Shown: positions 54,939 through 64,000 of the stretch, piece after piece
How the letters are laid out: every line of letters starts with the position of its first letter
Numbering within the stretch: the stretch's first letter is position 1
DNA from: Oxalobacteraceae bacterium AB_14
Lineage (GTDB): Bacteria > Pseudomonadota > Gammaproteobacteria > Burkholderiales > Burkholderiaceae_D
Direction of reading: 5' to 3'
DNA length: 64,000 bases
NCBI GenBank assembly: GCA_000381565.1
Contig: KB906724.1
Span: 1,986,801 to 2,050,800 of the forward strand
Program-made: the position numbers and the translations under genes
Notes under the pieces: generated by a model
The model's input: the letters and a program-made list of their open reading frames with translations, nothing else
Told to the model about the DNA's origin: nothing
Database searches by the model: none

Positions 54939-54967
54939 GCCAATCGTGCGCGCTGCGCACGATTGGC
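54939..54967. promoter_or_regulatory. 13-bp perfect inverted repeat upstream of the PAS-GGDEF-EAL gene
   Basis: GCCAATCGTGCGC at 54939-54951 pairs with GCGCACGATTGGC at 54955-54967 around GCT, ending 18 bases before the ATG at 54986. It is followed by TTCTGTTAAG. It could be an operator, a transcription attenuator or an RNA hairpin near the ribosome-binding site; the start codon has no clear Shine-Dalgarno. Confidence 0.6.
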
Positions 54968-54985
54968 TTCTGTTAAGATAAATCC

Positions 54986-57900
54986 ATGCAAATCGAGCCA
55001 CGGCCAAACACCACCACGGACCAGTCGATGCCAGCGCTGGTCGAGGGGCGGCAGCGCGTCAACGGCGACGCCATCGATCCGCAAACCTTCTTCGACCATT
55101 GCCCGTATTTTGTGTTCACGGTGGGCATGGACGGCAGGGTGCTGGCGCTGAACCTGTACTGCCGCCAGCACCTGGGCGCCTACAAGCTGGGCGAGCCGGC
55201 GGCGCGCCTGTACACCGACTGGGCGGCGCTGCTGCTGCAGGACGCGGCGCTGGCGGCCGCGCAGGAGAGCGGCTACTGGCATGGCGAACTGGAACTGCTG
55301 GGCGCCGATGGCAGCTTCCACCCGGTGACCCAGTCGATCGAATTGCAACCTGCAACGGAGCACCGGCCGGACCGCTTCCTGTGCATGGCCTACGAGCTCA
55401 GCGATTACGATGTGTACGAATCGCTGCTGCGCTTCAAGCGGCTGTTCGAGCACCATCCGCAGCCGATGTGGATCTACGACCTGCAAACGCTGCGCTTCCT
55501 GATGGTCAACGCCGCCGCCGTGGCGCATTACGGCTACAGCGAGGCGCAGTTCCTGCAGATGACGATCAAGGACATCCGGCCGCCGGACCAGGTCGCGGCG
55601 CTGGAGCGCAACCTGGCCGCCGCGCCGGCCAGGGGCGCCGAGCAGGCCGGCGACTGGACCCACGTCAAGGCCGACGGCGGCCGCCTCCAGGTGCAGATTT
55701 CCTCGCATTCGCTGGTGATCGCCGGCCGCCAGGCGCGCTTCGTGGTGGCGCACGACGTCACCGAGCAATTGCGCATGGAGGCCGAGCTGTACGCCTCGCG
55801 CGAGCTCAAGCAGCTGGTCATCGACCACATCCCGCACCAGATCTTCTGGAAGGACCTGGACGGCAAATACTGCGGCTGCAACACCGTGTTCGCCGCCGCC
55901 GCCGGCCTGCGGGCGGTGGAGCAGGTGGTGGGCAAGACCGACGACGATTTCCCCTGGCGCCACAACGCCGCGGCGATCCGCGCCGACGACCGCGTCATCG
56001 TCGCCACCGGCCAGGCCCGCTTCAACGACGAGGACCAGCTGCTGCGCGAGGACGGCCGCCTGCACTGGTACCTGATCAACAAGCTGCCGTTCCACGACCA
56101 GCGCGGCAACATCATCGGCGTGCTCGGCACGATCGAGGACATCACCGACCGCAAGCAGGCGGAGCAGACCCTGCAGCTGCGCGGGCGCGCGCTGCAGGCC
56201 AGCGACAACGCGGTGGTGATCACCGCCCACGGCCCCGGCGGCGACCTGATCGACTACATCAATCCCGCCTTCACGCGCCTGTTCGGCCACACCGAGGCCG
56301 AGGCGGCGGGGCGCCGGCTGGACTTGCTGCTGGAGCAGGAACACGCCGACCGCGACGCCCTGCCCGAGGCGCTCAGCGGCGTGCACGAGCTGACCATGAT
56401 GCTGCGCATCGTCCACCGCGACGGCCACCTGCTGTGGGTGCGGCTGCATGTGGCGCCGGTGCCGGCGCCGGCCGGCCCGCCCAGCCACCATGTGTGCGTG
56501 CTGACCGACATGACCGAGTCGATCAACTACCAGAACCAGCTGGAGCACCAGGCCAACCACGATCCGCTGACCGGGCTGCCCAACCGGGCGCTGTTCGGCG
56601 ACCGCATGGCGCAGGCGATCGGCTACGCGGAACGCTACGGCCACCACCTGTGGGTGGTGTTCATCGACCTCGACAACTTCAAGCTGGTCAATGACAGCCT
56701 GGGCCACCAGGCCGGCGACGAGCTGCTGTGCACGGTCGGCATCCGACTGCGCGCCTGCCTGGCCGACAGCGACACCGTGGCCCGCCTGGGCGGCGACGAA
56801 TTCCTGCTGCTGCTGTCGGACACGCCGGAGTCGCCGGCCGCGGCCGTGCTGCAGCAGGTGCAGGAAACGGTGGCCGAGGCGATCGCCATCGCCGGCCAGG
56901 TGCTGACCGTCACCTGCAGCATCGGCGTCAGCGTCTACCCGCTCGACGGCGGCGAGCCGCAGCAGTTGCTCAAGCACGCCGACATCGCCATGTACCGCGC
57001 CAAGGAGGGCGGGCGCAACCAGCTGCAATTCTACGAGGCGGCCATGCACAGCCGCATCACCGAGCGCGCCATGATCGAGGCCGAGCTGCGCCATGCGCTC
57101 GAACGCGACGAGCTCAGCCTGCACTACCAGCCCAAGGTCGACCTGCGCAGCGGCGCCGTGGTCGGCATGGAGGCGCTGCTGCGCTGGCGCCATCCGACGC
57201 TGGGCATGGTGTCGCCGGCGCGCTTCATCGGCGTGGCCGAGGAGACCGGCCTGATCGTGGCGATCGGGCGCTGGGTGATGCGCACCGCCTGTTTCCAGAA
57301 CCAGCAGTGGCAACAGGCCGGCCTGACGCCGCTGCGGGTGGCGGTCAATGTGTCGGCGCGCCAGTTCCGCGATCCCGGCCTGAGCCGGGAGGTGCAGGCC
57401 GCGCTGGCCGACAGCGGGCTGGCCGCGCACTACCTGGAACTGGAGCTGACCGAGAGCCTGGTGATGCACAACGTCGACGGCGCGGTGGCGGTGGTGCGCG
57501 AGCTCAAGCAGATGGGCATCGCGCTGTCGATCGACGATTTCGGCACCGGCTACTCCAGCCTGGCCTACCTGAAGCTGTTCCCGGTCGACTACCTGAAGAT
57601 CGACCAGTCCTTCGTGCGCGAGATGCTGGTCGAACCCAAGGTGGCGGCCATCGTGCGTTCGGTGATCGCGCTGGGCCAGAGCCTGGGCTTCAAGGTCATC
57701 GCCGAGGGTGTGGAGACCGAGGCCCAGCTGGCCTACCTGCGGCGCCACCTGTGCGACGAGATGCAGGGCTATTTGTTCAGCAAGCCCCTGGCGGCGCCGG
57801 ACTTCGCCGACTTGCTGGGCGCCGAGCGCGCGCTGGCGCCGCCGGCCGGGGAGGGCGCGGGCGCACAGCAAACGCTGTTGCTGCTGGACGACGAAGCGAG

Positions 57901-58279
57901 CATCCTTTCGGCGCTGGCGCGCTTGCTGCGCCCCGACGGCTACCGCATCCTGCGCGCCAACAGCGCCGGGGAGGCGTTCGATCTGCTGGCCTGCCACCCG
58001 GTGCAGGTGGTGATCAGCGACCAGCGCATGCCCGCCATGAACGGCACCGAGTTCCTCAGCCGGGTGAAGGACATGTACCCGGAGACGATACGCATCATCC
58101 TGTCGGGCTACACCGAGCTCGAGGCCGTGCTGAACGCCATCAACCGCGGCGAGATCTACCGCTTCTACACCAAGCCCTGGGACGACCTGACCCTGCGCGA
58201 AAATATCCGCGACGCGTTCCGCTACCAGAAGTTGATGTTCGGCCGGCCGCCGCCGCAAGGCGAGGTCATCGCCGGATAG
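54986..58279 (+). CDS. multi-PAS GGDEF-EAL protein with C-terminal receiver
   Basis: A 1097-aa soluble protein: four PAS-like domains (about 35-140, 150-265, 280-395, 400-520), GGDEF (motif at 602-606), EAL (E729-A-L in GMEALLRWRHP) and a C-terminal receiver (about 965-1085, phospho-Asp 1012 in SDQRMP, TKPWDD near the end). The residue group five before GGDEF is A-D-S-D, so the inhibitory I-site is lost. Receivers usually precede output domains; here it is last. The downstream histidine kinase could phosphorylate it. It may make or break c-di-GMP depending on signals sensed by the PAS domains. Confidence 0.9.
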   Translation: MQIEPRPNTTTDQSMPALVEGRQRVNGDAIDPQTFFDHCPYFVFTVGMDGRVLALNLYCRQHLGAYKLGEPAARLYTDWAALLLQDAALAAAQESGYWHGELELLGADGSFHPVTQSIELQPATEHRPDRFLCMAYELSDYDVYESLLRFKRLFEHHPQPMWIYDLQTLRFLMVNAAAVAHYGYSEAQFLQMTIKDIRPPDQVAALERNLAAAPARGAEQAGDWTHVKADGGRLQVQISSHSLVIAGRQARFVVAHDVTEQLRMEAELYASRELKQLVIDHIPHQIFWKDLDGKYCGCNTVFAAAAGLRAVEQVVGKTDDDFPWRHNAAAIRADDRVIVATGQARFNDEDQLLREDGRLHWYLINKLPFHDQRGNIIGVLGTIEDITDRKQAEQTLQLRGRALQASDNAVVITAHGPGGDLIDYINPAFTRLFGHTEAEAAGRRLDLLLEQEHADRDALPEALSGVHELTMMLRIVHRDGHLLWVRLHVAPVPAPAGPPSHHVCVLTDMTESINYQNQLEHQANHDPLTGLPNRALFGDRMAQAIGYAERYGHHLWVVFIDLDNFKLVNDSLGHQAGDELLCTVGIRLRACLADSDTVARLGGDEFLLLLSDTPESPAAAVLQQVQETVAEAIAIAGQVLTVTCSIGVSVYPLDGGEPQQLLKHADIAMYRAKEGGRNQLQFYEAAMHSRITERAMIEAELRHALERDELSLHYQPKVDLRSGAVVGMEALLRWRHPTLGMVSPARFIGVAEETGLIVAIGRWVMRTACFQNQQWQQAGLTPLRVAVNVSARQFRDPGLSREVQAALADSGLAAHYLELELTESLVMHNVDGAVAVVRELKQMGIALSIDDFGTGYSSLAYLKLFPVDYLKIDQSFVREMLVEPKVAAIVRSVIALGQSLGFKVIAEGVETEAQLAYLRRHLCDEMQGYLFSKPLAAPDFADLLGAERALAPPAGEGAGAQQTLLLLDDEASILSALARLLRPDGYRILRANSAGEAFDLLACHPVQVVISDQRMPAMNGTEFLSRVKDMYPETIRIILSGYTELEAVLNAINRGEIYRFYTKPWDDLTLRENIRDAFRYQKLMFGRPPPQGEVIAG

Positions 58280-58348
58280 AATTGGTGAGTTTTCCGCTTG
58301 GTAAAGTGGGCATAATTGCGCTAGCCAACAATGGTTCCAGGAGGCGAC

Positions 58349-59572
<1,224 letters not shown>

Positions 59573-59573
59573 C

Positions 59574-60590
59574 ATGAAGCGCTACCCCCACACCGCCCTG
59601 TGGCTGCCGGCGCTGGCCGTGCTGCTGGCCGCGCTCGGCGCCTGGCTGCTGCTGCGGCCGGCCGCCGCGCCGCTGCCGGCGCCGACCGCGCTGGTGATCG
59701 CCACCAACACCGAGTACGTGGGCGCGTGCCCGGTGCTGGCGGCCCAGGCCCAGGGCTATTTCGCCGAGCGGCGGCTGGCCGTCACGCTGCAACCCTACAC
59801 CAACGGCCGCCAGGCGCTGGAGGCGGTCACCTCGAACCGGGCCGACATGGCGACGGTGGCCGACATCCCCATCATGTTCTTCGCGATGGACAACACGCCG
59901 ATCCAGGTGATCAGCACCATCTTCCGCACCGGCCGCGACCATGGCCTGGTGGCGCGGCGCGACCGCGGCATCGCCGGCCCGGCCGACCTCAAGGGCAAGC
60001 GCATCGGCGTGACGCTGGGCACCTCCGGCCACTTCACGCTGGAGGTGTTCCTCAACCACCAGCGCCTCGACAGCCACGACGTGACCTTGGTGAACTACCC
60101 GCCCAGCGGCCTGCAGCAGGCGATCACCGACGGCGCGGTGGACGCCGTGAGCGGCTGGGATCCCTTCCTGGGCGCGGCCGAGGAAAGCCTGGGCGCCAAC
60201 GCCATCCGCTTTTCCGGCGCCGACGTCTACGAGAGCATCTACAACATGGTGGCGCTGGCGCGCACCATCGCGCGCGATCCGCAGACCGTGGTGCGGCTGC
60301 TGCAGGCGCTGGAACGGGGCGAGCGCTTTTGCCGCGAGCATCCGGCCGCCGGCGTGGCCTACTTTCCCAAGCTCTCGGCCAGCGGCGCCAGCGCCATGCT
60401 GGCCGCGTGGCCGGCCCACCATTTCGGCCTGGAGCTCGACCAGAGCCTGCTGCTGGTGCTGGAGGACCAGTCGCGCTGGGCCATCAAGGGCGGGCTGACG
60501 GCCGGGCGCGCGGTGCCCAACTTCCTCGACTATATCTACCTCGACGGCCTCAAGACCGTCAGCCCGACCGAAGTGACGATCATTTATTAG
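59574..60590 (+). CDS. membrane-anchored NMT1/SsuA-like solute-binding protein
   Basis: A 338-aa protein with an N-terminal helix (MKRYPHTALWLPALAVLLAAL) and an ABC-type type-II binding fold: LVIATNTEYVGACPVLAAQAQGYF, LKGKRIGVTLGTSGHFTLEVFL and AVDAVSGWDPFLGAAE. Related proteins bind aliphatic sulfonates, nitrate or thiamine precursors. No ABC permease or ATPase is present. Because it lies between a REC-kinase and a hybrid kinase, a role as an extracytoplasmic ligand sensor is likely. The ATG at 59574 follows the preceding stop by one base; an ATG 12 bases earlier is possible. Confidence 0.82.
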   Translation: MKRYPHTALWLPALAVLLAALGAWLLLRPAAAPLPAPTALVIATNTEYVGACPVLAAQAQGYFAERRLAVTLQPYTNGRQALEAVTSNRADMATVADIPIMFFAMDNTPIQVISTIFRTGRDHGLVARRDRGIAGPADLKGKRIGVTLGTSGHFTLEVFLNHQRLDSHDVTLVNYPPSGLQQAITDGAVDAVSGWDPFLGAAEESLGANAIRFSGADVYESIYNMVALARTIARDPQTVVRLLQALERGERFCREHPAAGVAYFPKLSASGASAMLAAWPAHHFGLELDQSLLLVLEDQSRWAIKGGLTAGRAVPNFLDYIYLDGLKTVSPTEVTIIY

Positions 60591-60600
60591 GGGCCCCTGC

Positions 60601-63126
60601 GTGAAAATTTCCACCCGCCTCAAGCTGGCCCAAATCATCTGCATCGTGCTGCTGGCGATCATGGCGCTGGTGTTCGCCCGCACCACGCAGCAGATGCGGC
60701 ACGAGATTGCCAAGGCGGAAATCACCGGCGATGTGCTGCGCGGCGCCGCCGCGCTGCGCTATCTGTCGCTCGAATATGTGCAGCACCACCAGCGCCGCAC
60801 CACGGCGCAATGGCTGCAGCGGCACCAGTCGCTGCAAAAGATGATCGCCGCCGACGGCCGCTTCGACGGCGAGGACGAGCTGGCGCTGCTGCGCGACGTG
60901 CGCGAGCGCCAGCAGTCGCTGCTGGGCCTGTTCAACGAGCTGCAGGGACTGCAGCCGGACTTCGCCCGCATGCCGGAGCGGCGCGCGATCCTGCTGGAAC
61001 TGGAGGCCAGGCTGGCCGGCCAGATGATGAACCGGGCGCAGGCGATGATGTCCGATGCCGAGGAGCTGGCCCGCATCAGCCGCGGCAATATGTTGTCGGC
61101 CCAGTCCGACCTGGTGACGGCCGGCGCGGTGCTCGGCGTGCTGGTGCTGCTGGTGGTGGTCGGCGCGATGGGCCTGACCATCCGCAGCGTCAGCAAGCCG
61201 CTGGCGCGCCTGCAGCAGGCCACCAAGGTGGTCGGCACGGGCAGCCTGGACGTGCTGCTGGACGCGCGCACGGACGACGAGATCGGCCACCTGGCGCGCT
61301 CCTTCGACGGCATGGTGGAGCGGCTGCGCCAGACCACGGTGTCGCGCGATGACCTGATCCACGCCAACCTGGCGCTGCAGACCGAGGTGGCCGAACGGCA
61401 GGCGGCCGAGCGCAGGGTGGTGGCCCAGCTGGCGCGCATGAGTTTGCTCCACCAGATCACCCGCTCGATCGGCGAGCGGCAGGACTTGCCCAGCATCTTC
61501 CAGGTGGTGATCCGCTGCCTGGAGGACCAGCTGCCGATCGCCTTCGGCGCCATCTGCCTGTACGACGGCGCCCGGCTGACGGTCAGCTGCGTCGGCATGC
61601 ACAGCTACCAGTTGTCCGAGGCGATGGCGATGGGCGAGGCGGCGCGCATCGAGATCGACGAGAACGGCCTGTCGCGCTGCGTGCGCGGGCAGCTGGTGTA
61701 CGAGCCGGACATCCGCGCGGTCGAGTTTCCCTTCCCGCGGCGGCTGGCCGGGGCGGGCATGCGCTCGCTGGTGCTGGCGCCGCTGCTGGCCGAAAGCACC
61801 GTGTTCGGCGTGCTGATCGTGGCGCGCGCCGAGGCCGACGCCTTTTCCAGCACCGATTGCGAATTCCTGCGCCAGCTCAGCGAGCACGTGGCGCTGGCCG
61901 CCAACCAGGCCAGGCTGTACGGCGCGCTGCAGCAGGCCTACGACGACCTGCACCAGAGCCAGGTGCAGGTGACCAAGCAGGAACGCCTGCGCGCGCTGGG
62001 GCAGATGGCCAGCGGCATCGCGCACGACATCAACAACGCCATCTCGCCGATCGGCCTGTACGCCGAGTCGCTGCTGGAGACCGAGCGCGGCCTGAGCGAA
62101 AACGGCCGCGCCTGCCTGCAGGTGATCGAGCGCGCCATCGACGACGTCGCCTCGACCGTGGCGCGCATGCGCGAGTTCTACCGCCAGCGCGAGCCGCAGC
62201 TGACCCACAGCACCGTCAACGTCAACCTGATGCTGCAGCACGTGGTCGACCTGACCCGCGCGCGCTGGTCGGACATGCCGCAGCAGCGCGGCATCGTGAT
62301 CGAGATGCGCCAGGAGCTGGGGGCCGAGCTGCCGGCCATCCTCGGGGTCGAGGGCGAGATCCGCGAAGCCTTGACCAACCTGATCTTCAACGCCGTCGAC
62401 GCCATGCCGGAAGGCGGCGCCGTCACCCTGCGCACCGGCCACGTCGAGCGGCTCGACGACGGCTCCGGCCCGTATGTGCTGGTGGAGGTGGCCGACAGCG
62501 GCACCGGCATGGACGAGGCGACCCAGCGGCGCTGCCTGGAACCGTTCTTCACCACCAAGGGCGAGCGCGGCACCGGGCTCGGCCTGGCGACGGTGTACGG
62601 CATGATCGAGCGCCACTCGGCCAGCATCGTCATCGAGTCCGCGCTGAACCACGGCACCGCGGTCAAGATGTATTTCCCGGTGGCGCCGGCGGCGGCGGGC
62701 GGCGCGGCGCCGCCGCCGGCGCAGCAGGCCGGGCCGGGCCTGCGCATCCTGGTGGTGGACGACGACCCGACGGTGCTGGCGTCGCTGGAGAATATCCTCA
62801 GCCTGGACGGCCACCAGGTCACCAGGGCCGACGGCGGCCAGGCCGGCATCGAGCTGTTCTGCGCGGCCGAGCAGGCCGGCCAGCCGTTCGCGGTGGTGAT
62901 CACCGACCTCGGCATGCCGTATGTCGACGGCCGCAAGGTGGCCGAGACGGTCAAGCGGGTGGCGCCGGCCACGCCGGTGGTGTTGCTGACCGGCTGGGGC
63001 CAGCGCCTGATACCGGACAGCGGCGAGGCGCCGGTCAACGTCGACCAGGTGCTGAGCAAGCCGCCCAAGATGCGCGACCTGCGGCTGGCGCTGGCCAAGT
63101 GCGCCGAGCAGCTGGCCCAGGCTTGA
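60601..63126 (+). CDS. hybrid sensor histidine kinase (HAMP-GAF-HisKA-HATPase-REC)
   Basis: An 841-aa protein starting at GTG. There is a membrane helix near 8-24, a short periplasmic helical region to about 170, a second helix at about 172-196, HAMP (about 197-250), GAF (about 290-445), a HisKA-type dimerisation helix with SGIAHDINN (His475), HATPase_c (GERGTGLGLATVYG) and a receiver (Asp769 in ITDLGMP). The kinase class with A-H-D-x-N-N resembles NtrB-like HisKA. It begins 10 bases after the solute-binding-protein gene, so the binding protein may signal to its periplasmic helices. The final output regulator is not visible. Confidence 0.9.
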   Translation: MKISTRLKLAQIICIVLLAIMALVFARTTQQMRHEIAKAEITGDVLRGAAALRYLSLEYVQHHQRRTTAQWLQRHQSLQKMIAADGRFDGEDELALLRDVRERQQSLLGLFNELQGLQPDFARMPERRAILLELEARLAGQMMNRAQAMMSDAEELARISRGNMLSAQSDLVTAGAVLGVLVLLVVVGAMGLTIRSVSKPLARLQQATKVVGTGSLDVLLDARTDDEIGHLARSFDGMVERLRQTTVSRDDLIHANLALQTEVAERQAAERRVVAQLARMSLLHQITRSIGERQDLPSIFQVVIRCLEDQLPIAFGAICLYDGARLTVSCVGMHSYQLSEAMAMGEAARIEIDENGLSRCVRGQLVYEPDIRAVEFPFPRRLAGAGMRSLVLAPLLAESTVFGVLIVARAEADAFSSTDCEFLRQLSEHVALAANQARLYGALQQAYDDLHQSQVQVTKQERLRALGQMASGIAHDINNAISPIGLYAESLLETERGLSENGRACLQVIERAIDDVASTVARMREFYRQREPQLTHSTVNVNLMLQHVVDLTRARWSDMPQQRGIVIEMRQELGAELPAILGVEGEIREALTNLIFNAVDAMPEGGAVTLRTGHVERLDDGSGPYVLVEVADSGTGMDEATQRRCLEPFFTTKGERGTGLGLATVYGMIERHSASIVIESALNHGTAVKMYFPVAPAAAGGAAPPPAQQAGPGLRILVVDDDPTVLASLENILSLDGHQVTRADGGQAGIELFCAAEQAGQPFAVVITDLGMPYVDGRKVAETVKRVAPATPVVLLTGWGQRLIPDSGEAPVNVDQVLSKPPKMRDLRLALAKCAEQLAQA

Positions 63127-63143
63127 TGGGCGGGAAATACCGG

Positions 63144-63204
63144 TCGTTCCCGCGCAGGCGGGAACCCATACGCCGCATGGATTCCCGCCTGCGCGGGAAT
63201 GACG
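63144..63204. repeat. REP-like inverted-repeat element, copy 2
   Basis: TCGTTCCCGCGCAGGCGGGA near 63144-63163 and TTCCCGCCTGCGCGGGAATG near 63182-63201 repeat the element at 7191-7270 with a shorter centre (about 17 bases). It lies between the convergent hybrid kinase and sulfotransferase genes, where it may also act as a bidirectional terminator-like structure. Confidence 0.85.
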
Positions 63205-63228
63205 CATCGGCGCTTATTCGCGCTCGCC

Positions 63229-64000
63229 TTAATCGGCCGGCGCGAACGCGGCCGGGTCGAGCCGGTCGAGCGTGACGAGCTGGCCGCGGCCGGGCAGCGA
63301 TTGCTGCCCCAGCAGGCGCGCGCGCAGCCGTTCCAGGTAGTCGGCGCGGCTGCGGCGCAGCGCGTAATCGCGGAAGTTGCTGTGCTCCAGGTCGCGCCAG
63401 GCCTGCTCGCGGCCGCTGCCGGAGCGGGCCAGCGCCTGCTCGAACAGCGCCGGTTGCATGGGCGCGTCGCCGGCCGCCAGGCGGGTGTAGCCGTAGCGGT
63501 CCATGTAATCGCCGGTGAGCGTCTCGATGAGGTTGATCTCGTCCAGGCTCAACTGCTGCTTGAACTTGTCGATGTTGGCGGCGATCGGCGCATAGCAGTT
63601 CGACGACCACAGCGCCGACATCTGCGACAGCTGGCGCGCCTCGCGCGAGGCGGCGCCGTCGAGCATCTGCGGCAGGAAGTCGATGCCGAGGAAGGCGCAT
63701 ACCGCCTCCAGCGTGGCCTGCTGGCGCGCCAGGAAGTCCTCGTAGCGTATCGTCAGCACGCGGTCGGGCCATTGCTGCATCACGCGGTCGGCCGCCTGGT
63801 GCGCGGCCAGCCAGGTGCGGGCGTTGAGGCGGGTGTCGAAGTCGTGGATGATGGCGCGGTTCATCGACGCCACCTGGGCGCGCGGATCGCGCAGCACGTT
63901 CACGAACAGCATGTCGGGATACAGCGTCATCAGCTCCTGCGCGTAGTGCACGCTGTCGAGCGACTTGTCCATCACCACCTGCGCGCCGCGCTGCCCGCCG
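63229..64000 (-). CDS. sulfotransferase family protein, N-terminally cut by the window edge
   Basis: An open frame from the right edge to the stop at 63229; at least 256 residues are visible. Features are VMDKSLDSVHY near the cut end, the PAPS 3'-phosphate-binding segment VNVLRDPRAQVASMNR, and LTIRYEDFLARQQATLEAVCAFLG. This is the cytosolic/bacterial PAPS-dependent sulfotransferase pattern, transferring sulfate to hydroxyl or amine groups of glycans, peptides or lipids. The 5'-phosphosulfate loop is outside the window. It is convergent with the hybrid kinase. Confidence 0.82.
   Translation of the reverse strand, partial: GGQRGAQVVMDKSLDSVHYAQELMTLYPDMLFVNVLRDPRAQVASMNRAIIHDFDTRLNARTWLAAHQAADRVMQQWPDRVLTIRYEDFLARQQATLEAVCAFLGIDFLPQMLDGAASREARQLSQMSALWSSNCYAPIAANIDKFKQQLSLDEINLIETLTGDYMDRYGYTRLAAGDAPMQPALFEQALARSGSGREQAWRDLEHSNFRDYALRRSRADYLERLRARLLGQQSLPGRGQLVTLDRLDPAAFAPAD

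Noticed and set aside
54756..55151. 131-codon plus-strand frame between the two GGDEF-EAL genes
   Set aside because: It overlaps the hairpins and the start of the PAS-GGDEF-EAL gene, has no Shine-Dalgarno and no domain.

Overview
This is chromosomal DNA of high GC content (roughly two thirds G+C by eye) with dense, often ATGA-coupled genes. A complete violacein operon (vioABCDE), together with many TonB receptors and c-di-GMP/two-component proteins, BKACE and TauD enzymes and an FeS-type photolyase, points to a violacein-producing betaproteobacterium of the Oxalobacteraceae (Massilia/Duganella/Pseudoduganella/Janthinobacterium group). The genus is inferred from gene content and GC. No rRNA, tRNA, CRISPR array, insertion sequence or replication origin was seen.

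Layout. (1) 1-2460: the end of an HPt protein and a CACHE hybrid histidine kinase. (2) 2615-21033, plus strand: a long co-directional catabolic/transport block: thiolase; DUF1302, DUF1329, Ycf48-like and MMPL-type RND proteins; a 78-aa recombinase-like protein; an acyl-CoA ligase fused to an RBBP9-type hydrolase; a quinone reductase; a TauD dioxygenase; a BKACE enzyme; MFS; DsbA-like; Rieske ferredoxin; a YeiH-type exporter; an outer-membrane protein; and a small phosphate-binding-like protein. A convergent AraC regulator closes it at 21041-22060. (3) 22273-31490: a PAS-GAF-GGDEF cyclase, then a sugar locus (TonB receptor, GH3 beta-glucosidase, Na+/sugar symporter) interrupted by an AT-rich insert at about 28990-29800 with a truncated gene. 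(4) 31682-40036, minus strand: a nine-gene, overlap-coupled operon (FAD oxidoreductase, DUF1365, cyclopropane synthase, chalcone-isomerase-like, MFS, DUF3833, SDR, NTF2-like, FeS photolyase) divergent from a TetR regulator. (5) 40833-49850: an FMN reductase, and on the minus strand vioABCDE followed 24 bp later by an MFS gene. (6) 50236-63126, plus strand: a TonB receptor-YfiR-GGDEF/EAL operon, a PAS-rich GGDEF-EAL protein with a C-terminal receiver, a receiver-kinase, a solute-binding protein and a GAF hybrid kinase. (7) A sulfotransferase runs off the right edge.

How the genes fit together. The plus-strand block looks like a system for taking up a hydrophobic acid or ester through an outer-membrane/RND assembly, activating it as a CoA thioester, oxidising it and cleaving a beta-keto product. 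The TauD dioxygenase and YeiH-type exporter raise the possibility of a sulfonated substrate. The photolyase/cyclopropane operon resembles singlet-oxygen and light-stress gene sets and lies beside the pigment operon. The right third is concentrated signal transduction in which outer-membrane or periplasmic ligand binding may be coupled to c-di-GMP and phosphorelay output. Two copies of an inverted-repeat element about 56 kb apart are the only dispersed repeats noticed.
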